From positions 29,590,051 to 29,654,050 of the forward strand of contig CM039516.1 in NCBI GenBank assembly GCA_022432975.1: 64,000 bases of DNA, read 5' to 3'. The stretch's first letter is position 1. Each line of letters begins with the position of its first letter. Origin of the DNA: Begonia masoniana. Taxonomy: Eukaryota > Streptophyta > Magnoliopsida > Cucurbitales > Begoniaceae. The position numbers were made by a program, and so were the translations under genes. Below the pieces are notes generated by a model. That model was given only the letters and a program-made list of their open reading frames with translations, was not told the DNA's origin and did no database searches. Shown piece by piece: positions 21,333 through 34,410 of the stretch.

Positions 21333-24300
21333 GAATTTTGTCCTCAAAATCCAGTACCTGAACAATTCGGGATATGATCCATCATGTCTTGTTGGCGTTC
21401 CCAAGTTGTCTCTTCAAGGTTTTGATTGTGCCACAAGACTTTAACTAGTGGGATTTCTTTGTTCCGCAATACTTTTACAGCAAAGTCTAGGATCTTTGCT
21501 GGTTTCTCTTCATAAGAAAGGGTTGGTTGAACTTCAATACTCTGCTGTTCCACAATCTGAGACGGATCCCGCACACACTTCTTCAACATGGAAACATGAA
21601 ACACATTATGGACTCCATCCATAGAGACTGGCAGCTGTAACTGATAGGCTGTTTTCCCAAACTTCTTCGAGATTATGAATGGTCCAATAAATCTAGGATT
21701 CAACTTCCCTCTCTTCCGAATCTTACAACTCCCTTGAAAGGTGACACCTTAAGGAAACTTCATCTCCAACTTCAAACTCCAATTCTCTGCGTCTCTTATC
21801 GGCATAACACTTCTGTCGGCTTTGAGCTGTCAAGATTCTTTGTCGGATAAGAGCAACTTTCTCCACAGTCCGTTTGCACAATATCAGGACCAAGCAACTG
21901 CGCTTCACCAACTCATTCCAGTACAAAGGTGATCTGCATTTTCGTCCATACAGTGCTTCATACGGTGCCATTCTTATTGTTGCCTGAAAACTGTTATTGT
22001 AAGAAAATTCTACTAAAGCTAGGTACTACTCCAGGAACCTTGGAAATCTAAAACACAAGCACGAAGCATATCTTCTAAAATCTGAATAGTCCTTTCGGAT
22101 TGTCCATCTGTTTTGAGGGTGGAAAGCTGTACTGAAACTAAGCTGAGTCCCCATTGCCTTATGCAAACTCTTCCAAAACTTAGATGTGAATCTAGCATCT
22201 CGGTCTGAGACTATAATACTTGGAACTCCATGCAATCTGACAATTTCGTGCACATACAACTCAGCAAGTTGATCCATTGAGTATGTCATCTTCATAGGCA
22301 GGAAGTGGGCTGATTTGGTTAAACGGTCAACTATTACCCAAATTGCATCATGTCCTTTTACTGTTTTAGGCAATCCTACCACAAAGTCCATGGTTATTTG
22401 TTCCCATTTCCATTCGGGGATTGGCAAAGGTGTAATGTTCCTGCAGGTCTCTGATGTTCAGCTTTAACCTGTTGACAACATAAACATGATCCTACATATT
22501 CTGCCACACTTCTTTTCATTCCAGGCCACCAATAATGCTGTTTCAGATCCTCATACATCTTCGTACACCCAGGGTGAACTGAGAATCTAGAGGAATGAGC
22601 CTCAGAAAGAATCTCATCACGAAGCTCTTTAATGGCAGGAACAAACCACCTATTCCTAAACTTAAGGATTCCATCGGAAGAATAGTTGAAATCGATTTGT
22701 CCGTGGAGTCTATGCTTGACTTGAACTTGTTACAGTCATCATCGTTCGACTGAGCTTCCTTTATCTTCTCAAGAATAGTAGGTCTTAAGGTTATGGCCGA
22801 AAGTATAGCTGATACGCTAGATACTGCTTCTAGATTAAACCTTCGAAATTCAGATTCTAAGGCTAACGGCATACTGAAACTCATAGTCGGGGCTGATGTT
22901 GCTACCCTGCTCAAGGCATCTGCCACAACATTTGCTTTTCCGGGATGGTACTTGATCTCAAAGTCATAATCTTTTACAAATTCTAACCATCTACGTTGCC
23001 TCATATTTAATTCTTTTTGAGTGAAAATATATTTCAGACTTTTATGGTCTGAGAATATTTCACAAGATTGTCCATACAGATAATGTCTCCAAATCTAAGT
23101 GCAAACACCACTGCAGCTAATTCTAAGTCATGCGTGGGGTAATTCTTCTCATGCGTTTTTCAACTGCCTGGAAGCGTAAGCTATAACTTTCCCGTCCTGC
23201 ATCAAGACACAGCCCAGTCCAATCTTGGATGCATCACCGTAAATACTATACTTACCACCTTCAACTGGAAGGGTTAAAATAGGAGCATTGGTCAGTTTCT
23301 GTTTCAAAGTTTGGAAACTAAGTTCACATTCATCGGTCCATGTGTACTTACATTCTTCCTAGTCAACTTAGTGAGAGGTGTAGCATCTTTGAAAATCCTT
23401 CAATGAACTTTCTATAGTATCCTGCTAGTCCAAGAAAACTTCTGATATCGGTGGCATTCTTCGGTTGGGGCCATTCCCTAACTGCTTGAACCTTAGCTGG
23501 ATCAACAGATAATCCATTTCCAGAAATGACATGTCCTAAAAGTGAACTTGGTCCAACCAAAATTCACACTTAGAAAACTTGGCGTATAGTTGGTGCTGTT
23601 TCAGTAATCCTAACACTAAGTTTAAGTGTTCTGCATGCTCCTCCTTGGTTTGGAATAGATTAGAATGTCATCTATAAATACAATGACAAACTTGTCCAAA
23701 TACTCATGAAACACTCTGTTCATAAGATCCATAAAGGCTGCTGGTGCGTTTGTCAAACCAAAAGACATGACCAGAAACTCATAATGTCCATACCTAGTAC
23801 AAAAGGCAGTCTTCGGGATATCTTCAGTTTTAACCTTAAGCTGGTAATAACCGGATCTAAGGTCAATTTTTGAGAAAACTCTCGCACCTCTAAGCTGGTC
23901 AAATAAGTCATCAATTCTCGGCAAAGGGTATTTGTTCTTGACTGTAAGCTTATTCAATTCTCTGTAATTAATGCACATGCGCATTGATCCATCCTTCTTC
24001 TTGACAAAAAGGACAGGTGCACCCCATGGTGAAAAGCTAGGGCGTATGAACCCCTTCTCTAATAGTTCTTCCAATTGTTTCTTTAGTTCCTTGAGCTCAG
24101 TTGGAGCTAATCTATAAGGATTTTTAGACACAGGCTCGGCTCCGGGGTATACATCTACAACAAATTCAATTTCTCTATCTGGCGGTAAGCCAGGAAGGTC
24201 ATCTAGGAATACCTCAGGAAAATCTTGGACGGCTAAAACATCTCGAGGACTCGATTTTCCTATATGCTGTGTGTCTAAAACACTAGCTAAGAAGCACGAA

Positions 24301-25824
24301 TACTCCCTACACAGGGAAGGTCTAGTGGCAATAGAAGTCATCACAGACATTTCCTTACTCTTCTTTGAAGCTTGAAAGGTATGTTTCAACTTACCAGGGG
24401 GTTGAAAACTAACTACTCCGGTTCTACAATCAATTGTGGCGTGGTGTTTAAACAACCAGTCCATACCTAGGATTACATCAAATCCTATTATATCCATAAT
24501 TATAAGATCAGCAGGTAGACTTACATTCCCTACTAACACATTGCTATCTAGCATCACTTGGTCAGAGTGCATGTTTTCCCCAGAGGGTAAGGCAACATTA
24601 AACACATGCATGGAAGGGGTAAACTGTACATCTAATTTATTGGCAAAAGTAGATGCTATAAATGAGTGCGTTGCACCAGAGTCTAATAAAGTGAAGCAGG
24701 TACTGAATTGATCAATATAGTACCTGACACTACAGCAGGCTGTTCCTCTTCTCCTGACTCTACCATTGAGAATATCCTCGGTTTAACCATAGCAGGGCCA
24801 CTCTTAGGGATTGGACAGTCTCTAACCATGTGTCCTGTCTTGTTACAGTTGAAGCATCGAAGGACTCTGGGCTTGGTGCAGTCCTTGAACGAATGCCCGA
24901 CCTCCTCACAATTGAAACACCTTCTAGAAGTCCACCTACACTCCCCCGGGTGATTCTTCAACACGTTGGACATTGGGGAAAATTCTTGACCTTCTGTATT
25001 TTTCTTCCTGCTTCCTTGCTATTTTGGCCTTCACTTGGCCTCTTCATTCCCTTCTGCTGGTGTGGCTGGTTAAACCTTTGCGGGGTCTCCTTTGGTCCAG
25101 CACACTTCCTTTCAGCCTCTTCCACTTCCAGAGCAGTGGACACTACTTCGCTTAATGTCAAACCCTTTATACCGCAGAATTTTACTCCTCGGTAAATTTC
25201 TGGCTTCAATCCATGCACAAACTTAAACACCTTATCTTCATCCCTGGGGGCAAAATGTCCAGCAAATCTGGACAGAGACCCAAACTGCTTACTGTACTCG
25301 GCCACAGACCCTGTCTGCTTCAAGTTGAGGAACTCCAATTTTTTTGTGGTTTGGACAGTACTGTTAAAATATTTCTCATAGAAAGCATCCTTGAATTGTG
25401 ACCAAGGCATGGTCAGAACATCTGTGGTGGTCTCTATTGTCTCCCACCAGAGTTGAGCTTCACCAGCAAGATGGAAGGTTGCCAACGTGACCTTGTCTTC
25501 TTCTCCTATGCTGGCACACCTAAACATACTTTCAATCTTTCTAAGCCATCCTTCAGCTATGACTGGATCCGTTGACTGTCCATCAAATGTGGGTGGTCTA
25601 AGTCTCCTAAACCTATCTCCAGAATGCTCACCACCAGGACCCGAGTTGGCACTTCCTTGTGCTTCTCGATTCAACAGCACCCCTAATTGATCAGATTGTT
25701 GACGCACTATGTCAGTCTGTTGGCGCATCAACTCAGTCAGTTGTCTGATCACACTAGAGTCCTCCTCACGTCTTGGACTTGGTACCTCTCTTGGTATCCT
25801 CGGTCTTCCTGGTCGTCTAGCCAT
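21328..25824 (-). pseudogene. Tekay gag-pol polyprotein, copy B, split by small indels
   Basis: Same protein as 12742-8242. Here gag is open from 25824 to 24958 without a break. Protease plus most of RT is open from 24611 to 23622, including FIDDILIYS, which is broken in copy A. Breaks lie at about 24694, 23540, 23387, 23351, 23096, 22693, 22431, 22112, 22027, 21912, 21875, 21760 and 21714, nearly all one-base changes in homopolymers at which copy A has the in-frame base. No break is shared for certain between the two copies. Confidence 0.9.
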
Positions 25825-25961
25825 ATGCTAAATCCTGGACAGGGTTAAGTATGCTCGTAAATATCTAATAACTAAGGTCAAGGTAAACACTTACAGTTGT
25901 TGGAGCACTTCCATGCAATGATTGGCACTGATGAGTAATCTTTTGAACGGTTTAACTGAAT

Positions 25962-25974
25962 GTCTCTGATACCA
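25962..25974 (-). other. Primer-binding site, copy B element
   Basis: Minus-strand TGGTATCAGAGAC, three bases from the 5' LTR. Confidence 0.85.
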
Positions 25975-25977
25975 ACC

Positions 25978-27886
25978 TGTAACGCCCCGAGTTATCTGAA
26001 ACCCGGTTCGTTACCACTAACGCAAACATCACCAAGAACTCTCGGAGCAATTTACAATTTCACTCGAGGATCAAGATTTGATGCTTATTAAAACCTAAAA
26101 AATGTTTAAAACTTGCAGCAGAAAATCATTTAGACAAGATGTGAATTAATAAAAACTGTAAAATAATGTTTGAAAGAATCAGTTGAAGTGTTAAGGAATA
26201 ATTAGTTGAAGGAAGTAAAAGTTTAAATCGTTAAATACCGATGGGGTGACAGAGGTCAAACGCCCCTGCCGACGACTAGTCAACGGAATAGGCCATATAT
26301 AAATAGCAGGCTTCTGCCGATGACGTCACGACTCAAACACAGCTGCCGACGACTAGTCAACGGAATAGGCCATATATAAATAACAGGCTTCTGCCGATGA
26401 CGTCAGCAGGATAACTTAATTATCCAGCTTCTCCTGCCGGTGACGTCAGCCAGATAAACCCATTATCTAACTTCTGCCGATTGCTAAACGGCTAAGCAGA
26501 ATGTCCTACTTATGCCGATGACGTCAGCAGGATAACTTAATTATCCAGCTTCTGCCGATACGTGCTTATCACGTGACTTTTAAAACGTATGCCGATAGAA
26601 GGCAAGTTTACTGCTTATCAACTACCGGTAGGACAGCAAAACAACTACTCTTCTCCTGCCGATAGACTTTACCAAACAACATCAAATAGACGTATTACTC
26701 AACTTCATATCGATGGACTGAACAATTTGACAGTAAACTTGACTAACAATTGGACTCAACATTTTACCAAAACTCATTCTAAAACACCTCAATTCATTGT
26801 ATTACTCAAATTCCGTAAAATCAGCATTCTAGAAATTCAACAGGACACTAACATCAGAAATTCTAAAATGTATTCAAAAGGTTGCAATCTCTACTGTTAT
26901 AAAAATTCAACATACTCAGACTAAATCATTGTCAATTAATTTCTCATATCTGCAGACATCAGTTAATCCGCCTCAACAGTTTGCCGAATCAGAACATGAG
27001 AGTACTCCTCCAACCACATCTATCATTTGCACGATCAAGGAAATCACCTGCTATATTCTCAACACCTACATCACAAAACTCATCTATTAGCCTAATGCTA
27101 AGTAAGCAGAGCAAGAAATGATGGAAGTACAGAGATATGCAAATCCTAAATATGCAATTTCTACATTCCTCTTCCTCAGTTATATTGCATTCATTCAACC
27201 GGTCTGATGATCCCTGATACAATGGGAGGTGGATCAGCTTTCCCAGGGTATGAATCCACATATATGTCACTTAAGGGGTGGATTAGTTCCCTTAACAGAT
27301 GATTGATCCCTGATACAATGGGAGGTGGATCGGTTTTTCCCAAGGTATGAATCCAGTTATGTTCGATTAAGGGGCGGATTAATTCCCTTAAAAATGTATT
27401 GTCTCAATCTGTTCACAACTCACCATGCTACTTCATGTAAATTCATTTTCGTTTTCTTTCCAAAATATGATGCATGGCAATTGAAATGAAACATACTTTC
27501 ATGCATACAAGAAAATCCTAGTGTTTTGTGATGTAGGCCCGGAGGCAAATACAAACTCTACTTACCTGGCCCTCCTGGAATTACTTGGTTGCTAGCTACT
27601 TCGGTTTAGCTCAAACCTAGGTTGAAGGAGAATCGAACAGGGGAATCGCCTGGAGAATCCTGCTGCTCGAGCTGAAAAACCGAGAGGAAATGAGGGAAAG
27701 GGTGGCGGCTACCGTGAAATAACTCAAAACCTCTTTCCTTAAATACGTTATCCACTTTTTAAATTTCCAATTACTCATATGCCCTTGTCTAGTCATCCAC
27801 CAACCCTACATTTAATATTGCCATATAAAATGCACCATTAGCTACAAGAGATAGAGAATTGGTCTATATAAAAACCGGGTATTACA
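25978..27886 (-). mobile_element. 5' LTR of copy B element
   Basis: 1909 bp, clean. Stem arms 27065-27079 and 27523-27537. Exon 1 and exon 2 equivalents are joined without intron 1 near 27619. Confidence 0.92.
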
Positions 27887-27891
27887 CTGAT

Positions 27892-28133
27892 CTGATGGTT
27901 GGTATTGCTGGGCGCGGGTGGCGATCAACGAACCCGAGACGCGATCCGTGGCGTGCCTGATGAGCGGTGGAGATGCGCCAGCGAAGCAATCCGTGGCGCG
28001 CCCAGATCTGATGCTGCTGCCGGCCCGAGCGCGCCTGCCAGCGCCTTCTGCTACAGCCTTGGCGCGCCTGCCCGCCGATGGTTACCCTGCCCCCGCGCGC
28101 GCCAGAAGGTAGACCCAACTTGATCTGAGTCAT
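27892..28133. other. GC-rich island, copy B
   Basis: Counterpart of 14805-15047, with fewer apparent errors. No gene recognised. Confidence 0.35.
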
Positions 28134-28281
28134 TGCTTAGCCAATGGTTGAGATTTTGCCAAGTCTTTGATCCATGTTGCCACCCACACTTGTACCTGCT
28201 TCGGTCCAGTTTTACCCACCCCTGGCTATATTTGTTATAATAATCCATTTTATGATATACAAGAAAAACATATAAAATATT

Positions 28282-28803
28282 GGGTAAAGTGCAATTTGGC
28301 CCTTACAACTAGGTGAAATGGGCAATTTACACCGTAAACTTAGATAATAGGCAAGAACAACCTTAATATATTGATAATAGGCAATATGGCCCCTACCGTC
28401 ATAATTTTCGTTAAAAAGTAACATTTTTTCACTTGTTCATTTTTTTTCCCCGAAATGCCCCTCACTGGACCGAACTGGACCGGATCGGTACGGCTAATTG
28501 CACTTTGGTTTTTTATTTTATTTTTAATTATATTCCTTTGTCTTCTCTTTTCCAAGAAATAGGATTTAAAAAAAAAATCAGAGTGGAATTAGCCGAACCG
28601 ATCCGATCCGGTTTGGTCCAATGAGGGGCATTTCAGGAAAAAAAATAAACAATTGAAAAAGTGTTACTTTTTGATGGAAAATATGACGGTATGGGACATA
28701 TTGTCCATTATCAATGCATTAAGGTTGTTCTTGCCTATTATTCAAGTTTACGGTGTAAATTGCCCATTTAACCTAGTTGTAAGGGCCAAATTGCACTTTA
28801 CCC
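28282..28803. mobile_element. Mutator-like MITE with 9-bp TSD
   Basis: 522 bp with long terminal inverted repeats (GGGTAAAGTGCAATTTGGCC at the left, its reverse complement at the right, extending roughly 150 bp imperfectly). It is flanked by TAAAATATT at 28273-28281 and 28804-28812. A 9-bp duplication is typical of Mutator-like elements. No transposase inside, so non-autonomous. Confidence 0.85.
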
Positions 28804-29292
28804 TAAAATATTTGGCAAATTACAGTGATTTATATGATTTAAATGTTTAATGAATTACGATACTTAATTACTTTCATATCATGAAAATACATAATAGTAT
28901 CTTATTAAATTGAATTATTTGTAATGAGTTAATAAATATTATATTAATATCTCAACTTTTTTTTATTATTTTTGCTAATAAATTAAATTCACTAACAATA
29001 TTTACTATAAAGTTTATGAAAATATAAATAAAAAACTGCATTCATAAAAATAGTTTAGTTGCAAGAACAAAAACAAATAAATAAATAGAGCGAGAGCACC
29101 AAACAATAAAGAGAGAAAAAAAAATCAACGTCATAAAAAAAATGATGAATTAGGGAAGATACTATATAATTTTGAAAAAATAGAATGAGTAAAAACGAGG
29201 AAAAAAATTATAAATGCAAATCAAATTACTTGATAAATAAATATAGGAAGTTAAAAATTTCAACTTCTTGAAATTGTTGTAACTTTTTTATT

Positions 29293-29474
29293 GGGTAAAG
29301 TGCAATTTGGCCCCTACAACTAAGTGAAAATGGACAATTTACACCGTAAACTTAGATAATATGCAAAAACAACCTCAATGTATGGATAATGGGCAATTTC
29401 TCCCCTACCGTCCAATTTTTCGTTAAAATTTCACGTTTTTTTCATGTGTCCATTTTTTTTTTCTGAAATGCCCC
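29293..29474. mobile_element. Half copy of the same MITE family
   Basis: Left half only (GGGTAAAGTGCAATTTGGCC onward), about 490 bp beyond the full copy. The right inverted repeat is absent. Confidence 0.6.
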
Positions 29475-30155
29475 TTCCTGGAGTCAGAACTAGACCGAAT
29501 CGGTTCAGCTAATTACACTCGATTTTTCTATTCCTATGTCTTCACTTCACTCTTCTTCTTTCCACTATCCAAAATCTCAAACCTAAGGCGAACCCCGATC
29601 TCGAGCCCCCGACGGCCGACTGGCGAAGTGCGAACACCTAAATCCGACCACAACTTGCGACCTCGACCCCGATTTCTGACGTTCCTGCTCGGCTGCTCCC
29701 GACCCCAACCCTGAAGAAGAACGCACGACCCCGACCTGAAGCTCCCTGCTCGATTTCCGTTCGCGCTCGGCTCTTTCTTCATAATCGTGGCCTGCTCAAT
29801 TCCCATTCTGGTATTTTATGCACAACACAGGATAATTTTTTGTTATACGAAGCATGTTCTATTGCTGAAAATATCATCATTTATTAACTTCTAATCAGTT
29901 AGATGAATTTGTAATTTTGGGTTGACCGAGAATGATTAATTTGCTATTGACTTGTGAAATTCATCTTTTTAGTATTTGAATGTCCTCACATGATCTTCTT
30001 GCGTTTTATTTTGTTTGCTGTTAGTAATGCATGATATCTGTTTTGATTACGGCAGAAATTCATCATATGTTCCTAGTGTTTAAATTACTGACTTGAGAAT
30101 CCTATTTGCTGTTTCTGATAAAATGTTGTTTTGGAAATTGGTTATCTGAATTGCT

Positions 30156-31061
30156 TTGAATTTGTTTGTTGTTAACACTCCATAATAACTGTTTCAACTG
30201 CTGCATATCTAGTTAAAATTTGGTTATTGTAAATCTATTTTGTGTGTTTTATGTTTGGGTTTAATTTGTCAGAGTGTTTGACAGATTACAAGTACTATTT
30301 CAAGTTTGTATGTTGTCCATTTGTTCCTTAGCTAAGGCTATTGTGGTGTTTACTTGATTTACATGTTATTTACAGTTTTCTTCACATCAACTTAATGTCT
30401 AAAGAATGATTATAAAGGCGTAGCAATTTGAATATTCTAAGAATGATATCTTACTCATTTGTTTGCGGTCATTATTATTCATTCTTTTTATCATTATTTA
30501 ATTTTCTACTTTTGTTTTGAGCTGTGAAAGTATAAGAGATGTTGAAGAAAAATATGTTTTAAATTATGTTCTTGTAATAGGTGTCATCCAAATCTGAAGA
30601 TTAGAATTATAAATTTGTGGCTAAGTTGTAATTATTAATTGTTCGTGGAAAAAAGAGTTGTTTATCTATCAATTCAGACCACTACGCATCAGATTCAATA
30701 GATTTTGCATTCATATAATAAAAACATGCCATTATGTGATATTTAACATTGATTCTCTGTGGGGGCTTGGCATCTTGGTAAACTAAATAGTAGAGTTCGT
30801 GATTTTTTTATTTGTAACAATAAATGCACAATGAAAATAAAGAATATTATATAGATGGTGTGCTTTCTAAATTGGATTTTATTATTATGAATGGCCTCTG
30901 TTACCCGAAGGCAAAGCCAATGGCTGAAGTATATGATAGACACCACATTCTAAAAGATTCAGTAGGATAATAGAGGATCATTTTCAGGTCCGGTCGTCCT
31001 TTATCCAGTTATATCGTAGTATCCTTCAAAGTTTTTTCCATAATCAATCCAACTTTTTCTT
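30156..31061. other. AT-rich stretch, nothing recognised
   Basis: T-rich, intron-like DNA beyond the duplicated block. No domain, repeat or RNA signal seen. Confidence 0.4.
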
Positions 31062-31388
31062 TTAAATGAACCCCATAAAATTCTTCCCAACTAGATTTGG
31101 AACGAACTTTCCTAGAAACTCTTTTAATACATAGTGCATTAATCGCATAAACGTGCTTGGAGCATTTGACAAGCCGAATGACATAACCATCGATTCAAAC
31201 AGCCCATACTTGATCTTGAAGGCTATTTTCCACTCGTCGCCTTCTTTCATCTTGATCTGGTGGTACCTACTCTTTAGATCTACCTTTGAAAATGTTGCTG
31301 CTCCGCTGAGATCATTCAACATATCCTCTAGTCGAGGAATTAGAAACCTGTACTTAATCGTGATCCCATTTTTCATGATATTATGCAT
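31062..31388 (-). pseudogene. Ty3/gypsy RT fragment of a non-Tekay lineage
   Basis: Minus-strand frame with RT block motifs: [63 protein letters not shown]. The EGDEWK wording differs from the Tekay copies here and is found in other plant gypsy clades. It ends before the catalytic Y/F-x-DD motif, and the Gly of RSGYHQ is replaced (RSRYHQ). A relic. Confidence 0.85.
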
Positions 31389-32419
31389 TGATCAGATATA
31401 TCATGACAAATACTTCAGAAACAGTTTCCAGATCTAATCAAACATCATTATGATTCACATAAAGTTTAATGGAGACATTTGAATTTACTTTTTCTCATTC
31501 TTCAATCAGAGATTGTCAGGGTGCAACCTGACTTTCAAAACTCCTCATTGAGGTTTTTATTATAAATGTAAGGTTAAAAAATTGAAAGTTAATCTTGAGA
31601 TATGTGCTTTGATCATTTTGAGTTATACTCTTCGAGGATAATATTATTGTTATCATTGGTAAATAAGTTTATAATTTTTTTTCTTAGAAATTATCATTTA
31701 GTTTGTTCTCTATAATTGGAGTGTAAAGTAGGTGTTTCTTGTCGCATTTTTCGAGAAGCATTATGTCCCACTCTTCTCTGACACAGTTACTTATTTAAAA
31801 AAACAATGGAACCCAACATATTATTGCTTTCTCATCAACTAGCTGGATTAGAAATAATCCAAAAGTTTACATTACCTGATATTCAAGTTCTGTCAAATGG
31901 GCTTGTTTTCTTCTCAACGCTCAAATATTGAATTGAAGGGAGCTTCTACTTTGTTGGTAAATTGTGAGGTCACTGGAAAATATGTAGTTTCATTAAAATA
32001 TTCTGGGCCAAGTACAATTTAAACCATGTTTAAAGTCATTTATTGATTAAATTTTTTATTTTTTTTGACATTGTTTTTTTGGACAAAAGAACCTCACAAC
32101 AGGTGGAGCAGGATGGAACTAGTACTTTAGCTGGAGAGTTTGGTACCCATGTAGATACCATAAGTTACTCAAACAAAAGCTCTACAGCCACTGCAACTAA
32201 CACCATACTCGATAGTGAGGAGGGCGGAGACCCATATCAGTACTCGAAGACTGATTTGAGTAAGAAATCTTTAAAAAATAATTACGAAGTTGCAAGAGCT
32301 AAGAGAAATTTGAGTATGAATGAGGGAGCTCCAGTGCTAGTACCTGGTTTAACAACAAATTAATGATCAAACACCACATGATAAGATTGTCACAAATGAA
32401 CCTATAAGAGATGAACCAC
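31389..32419. other. Spacer with a 106-codon frame of unknown nature
   Basis: Mostly AT-rich. The plus frame at 32043-32363 holds a hydrophilic, non-repetitive segment (DPYQYSKTDLSKKSL, MNEGAPVLVPGL) that looks more like real protein than random sequence; the first codons are T-rich and probably intronic. It may be a copia linker region just upstream of 32420, or a host exon. Not recognised. Confidence 0.3.
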
Positions 32420-32650
32420 TATAAATACCATTACGAAGATCTGTAAAAGAAAGAAGATCTGTTATTTCTAACGATTATGTGGTTTATCTTCATGAGTCTA
32501 AATTTGACTTAGACATTAATGATGACCCAATTTAGTTTTCACAAGCCATGGAAAGTGAAAATCCTGATAAATGGTTATATGCCATGAAAGATGAGTTAAA
32601 GTCAATGAAACAAAATGAAGTTTGAAAACTCATCGAATTGCGTGAAATGT
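32420..32650 (+). pseudogene. Ty1/copia polyprotein fragment (integrase-RT junction)
   Basis: LRRSVKERRSVISNDYVVYL followed by DDPI-stop-FSQAMESENPDKWLYAMKDE and MKQNEV-stop-KLIEL. This is the conserved copia stretch just before RT. Two stops; the Trp after QNEV is TGA. Similarity fades at about 32650. Confidence 0.8.
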
Positions 32651-32724
32651 TGTAAAAGAGTTGGGTGGTTGATCCCGTCGACGGGCCAAGAAAATTGGGT
32701 GACAACTTGACCTTGGTTTTGATC

Positions 32725-32801
32725 CATCTCGACCTCAGACAAGGCCTCATATTTTTGAAGAAGATGTTTTAGATAACATTAAAAAATGGGTGATGGAAGA
32801 C
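32725..32801 (+). pseudogene. Exon-like fragment, left part, interrupted by an LTR insertion
   Basis: Open and protein-like (HIFEEDVLDNIKKWVMED) up to the insertion at 32801/32802. With the inserted element and one TSD copy ignored, the frame continues in phase at 43459 (AARSSAEDYNWKLEL...) and stops near 43558. Family not recognised. A 5' acceptor could be CCTCAG near 32732. This may be the last exon of a host gene disrupted by the element. Confidence 0.35.
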
Positions 32802-34285
32802 TGTTAGTGATTTTACACACTTACACGCAAGTGCACGTGTCGCTAACGAAGTAATAGAGTAAGTAGAGTATCGATCCCACGAGGATAACGTTAGCTATAT
32901 TTAAATTGCTATAAAAATATGATAAAAATACTAAATTGATAATTGAAATTAATTAAAAATAAATTTGAGTAACTATGCAATAAAAGAAAACAAATTAAAC
33001 GAGATAAATTCGATGGATAAAAGCCTTGGCTAGGATCGATTTCTTTGTTACGATGATTTTACTACTGATGCTGTGGTAATGCTCTACAGCATTATCTAAA
33101 AAACAGCAAGAATAAAAATTATTTTCTAGGATTCTTTCGAATTGCCTAGGTAAATTCAAATCAGAATTTCTTTCTACCTTGAAAGAATGTGACTAAAATT
33201 GAATTTTCGATATGTGCTATTCTTATTGCCAATCAAATTAATGTTAACCACGTTGTAACAAAATAATTCAATTAATTATTCATGCATCTAAAATTTATAT
33301 CTATCTATCGATACAATATAAATATAAATAGTCAACCTATCTATCGATATGATCTGACTTAAGCAAGAAACATCACAAATAATTGTTCAATAGATAATCG
33401 CAGAAACAAAACCAAGATTGTAGCAAAATATCGCAACAAATACTATCGTCCTAACCAAGATTAAAAGTTTAGCCTAAATTCATAAAATTAAAACTGAATA
33501 AATATGAAAATTGCAAGAACATAAAAAGAATAGAGAAGAAGAAAAATCCAGCAAAGCGTCGGTCTTCGTTTTTTGTTCCAGAGTTTCTCTGCCGCTTGCC
33601 AAAATCCTCCTCTCGCTGGAATTGCCGAATATCTCTTTTTGTTTTCAATATTCCTTATTTTAATGCATCGTATCTCTTTGTTTTGATAAGTATCCCTTCT
33701 TTTCTGCATGCCATCCTTTCTTTCTCTCTCCAATGATTTGTTTTATTTAATTACTCCATCTATTTGTGCTGCCCTTTTCCAGAATGGCCATTATCTCTCC
33801 TTGGCTTTGATCCACGTGTTTCATCCATCCTTCCAAATCTTCTTTTTCCAATTTGTTTTTCCCTCCTTTTTGCCCTTTTCTACAAGCCATGTGTCATCTC
33901 CTCTTTTCCATAAAATCTTCCTTCTATTGGATTTTCCTTGATCGTAATAATTTCTTCTCTCTCTTCTTGTATTCTGCATCAATTTATAATCAAAATAAAT
34001 CCTCAAATTTTGGCAATCATAATTTTCATTTAACAAATCCAACTTTTAAACTTGATTTTTCCCGCTATAGTCCTTGCATTCAAATATGAAAATATAAAAT
34101 TCAAATTAAAGAGAAAAATCATGCTTTTCATAGAAAATTAGCATTAAATATGTAGCACCCGGTTCTATTGAACCGAATTTAACTAACCATTTATAATGTG
34201 AGGATTTGGGAGAAAATGATGATTAGGTTAATAAATAACTATGCAAGGGCAAAAGAGTAATTAGCATTTTGAAAAGTGGAAAATG

Positions 34286-34293
34286 TATTTAAG
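34286..34293 (+). promoter_or_regulatory. TATA-like box of the LTR promoter
   Basis: TATTTAAG. The same word is kept in family 1 (about 1779-1786), in the 3' LTR (41199-41206) and, reversed, in the duplicated element. A C/T-rich leader follows within 40-80 bp. Inferred core promoter. Confidence 0.55.
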
Positions 34294-34410
34294 GAAGGGT
34301 TTAATGAGGTTTAGCCGCCACTATTCCCTCATTTCTCCTTTCTCGGTATTCAGCTCAGGCTCAGCAGAACTCCAGGCGATTCTCCTTACCGATCCTCATT
34401 CCTCAACTAG

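Larger units (their letters stand above)
19434..27886 (-). mobile_element. Tekay-type Ty3/gypsy element, copy B
   Basis: Counterpart of 6324-14799: LTRs 19434-21316 and 25978-27886, primer site 25962-25974, gag-pol 25824-21328. The right flank is CTGAT (27887-27891). The left flank reads AGTGA with a following T, explained if CTGAT lost bases in the noisy region. LTR-specific markers (CAGCGG left, CAGCAG right) match copy A, so this is a duplicate of the same insertion. Confidence 0.92.
17036..30155. repeat. 13.1-kb tandem block, copy B
   Basis: Same order as copy A. The join with copy A is at GCTTTA (near 17030-17036), a word present at both original ends (compare 3915 and 30145). From 17036 to about 21900 it differs from copy A by very many one- and two-base indels, while its right half is clean and copy A is noisy there. 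Confidence 0.85.
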
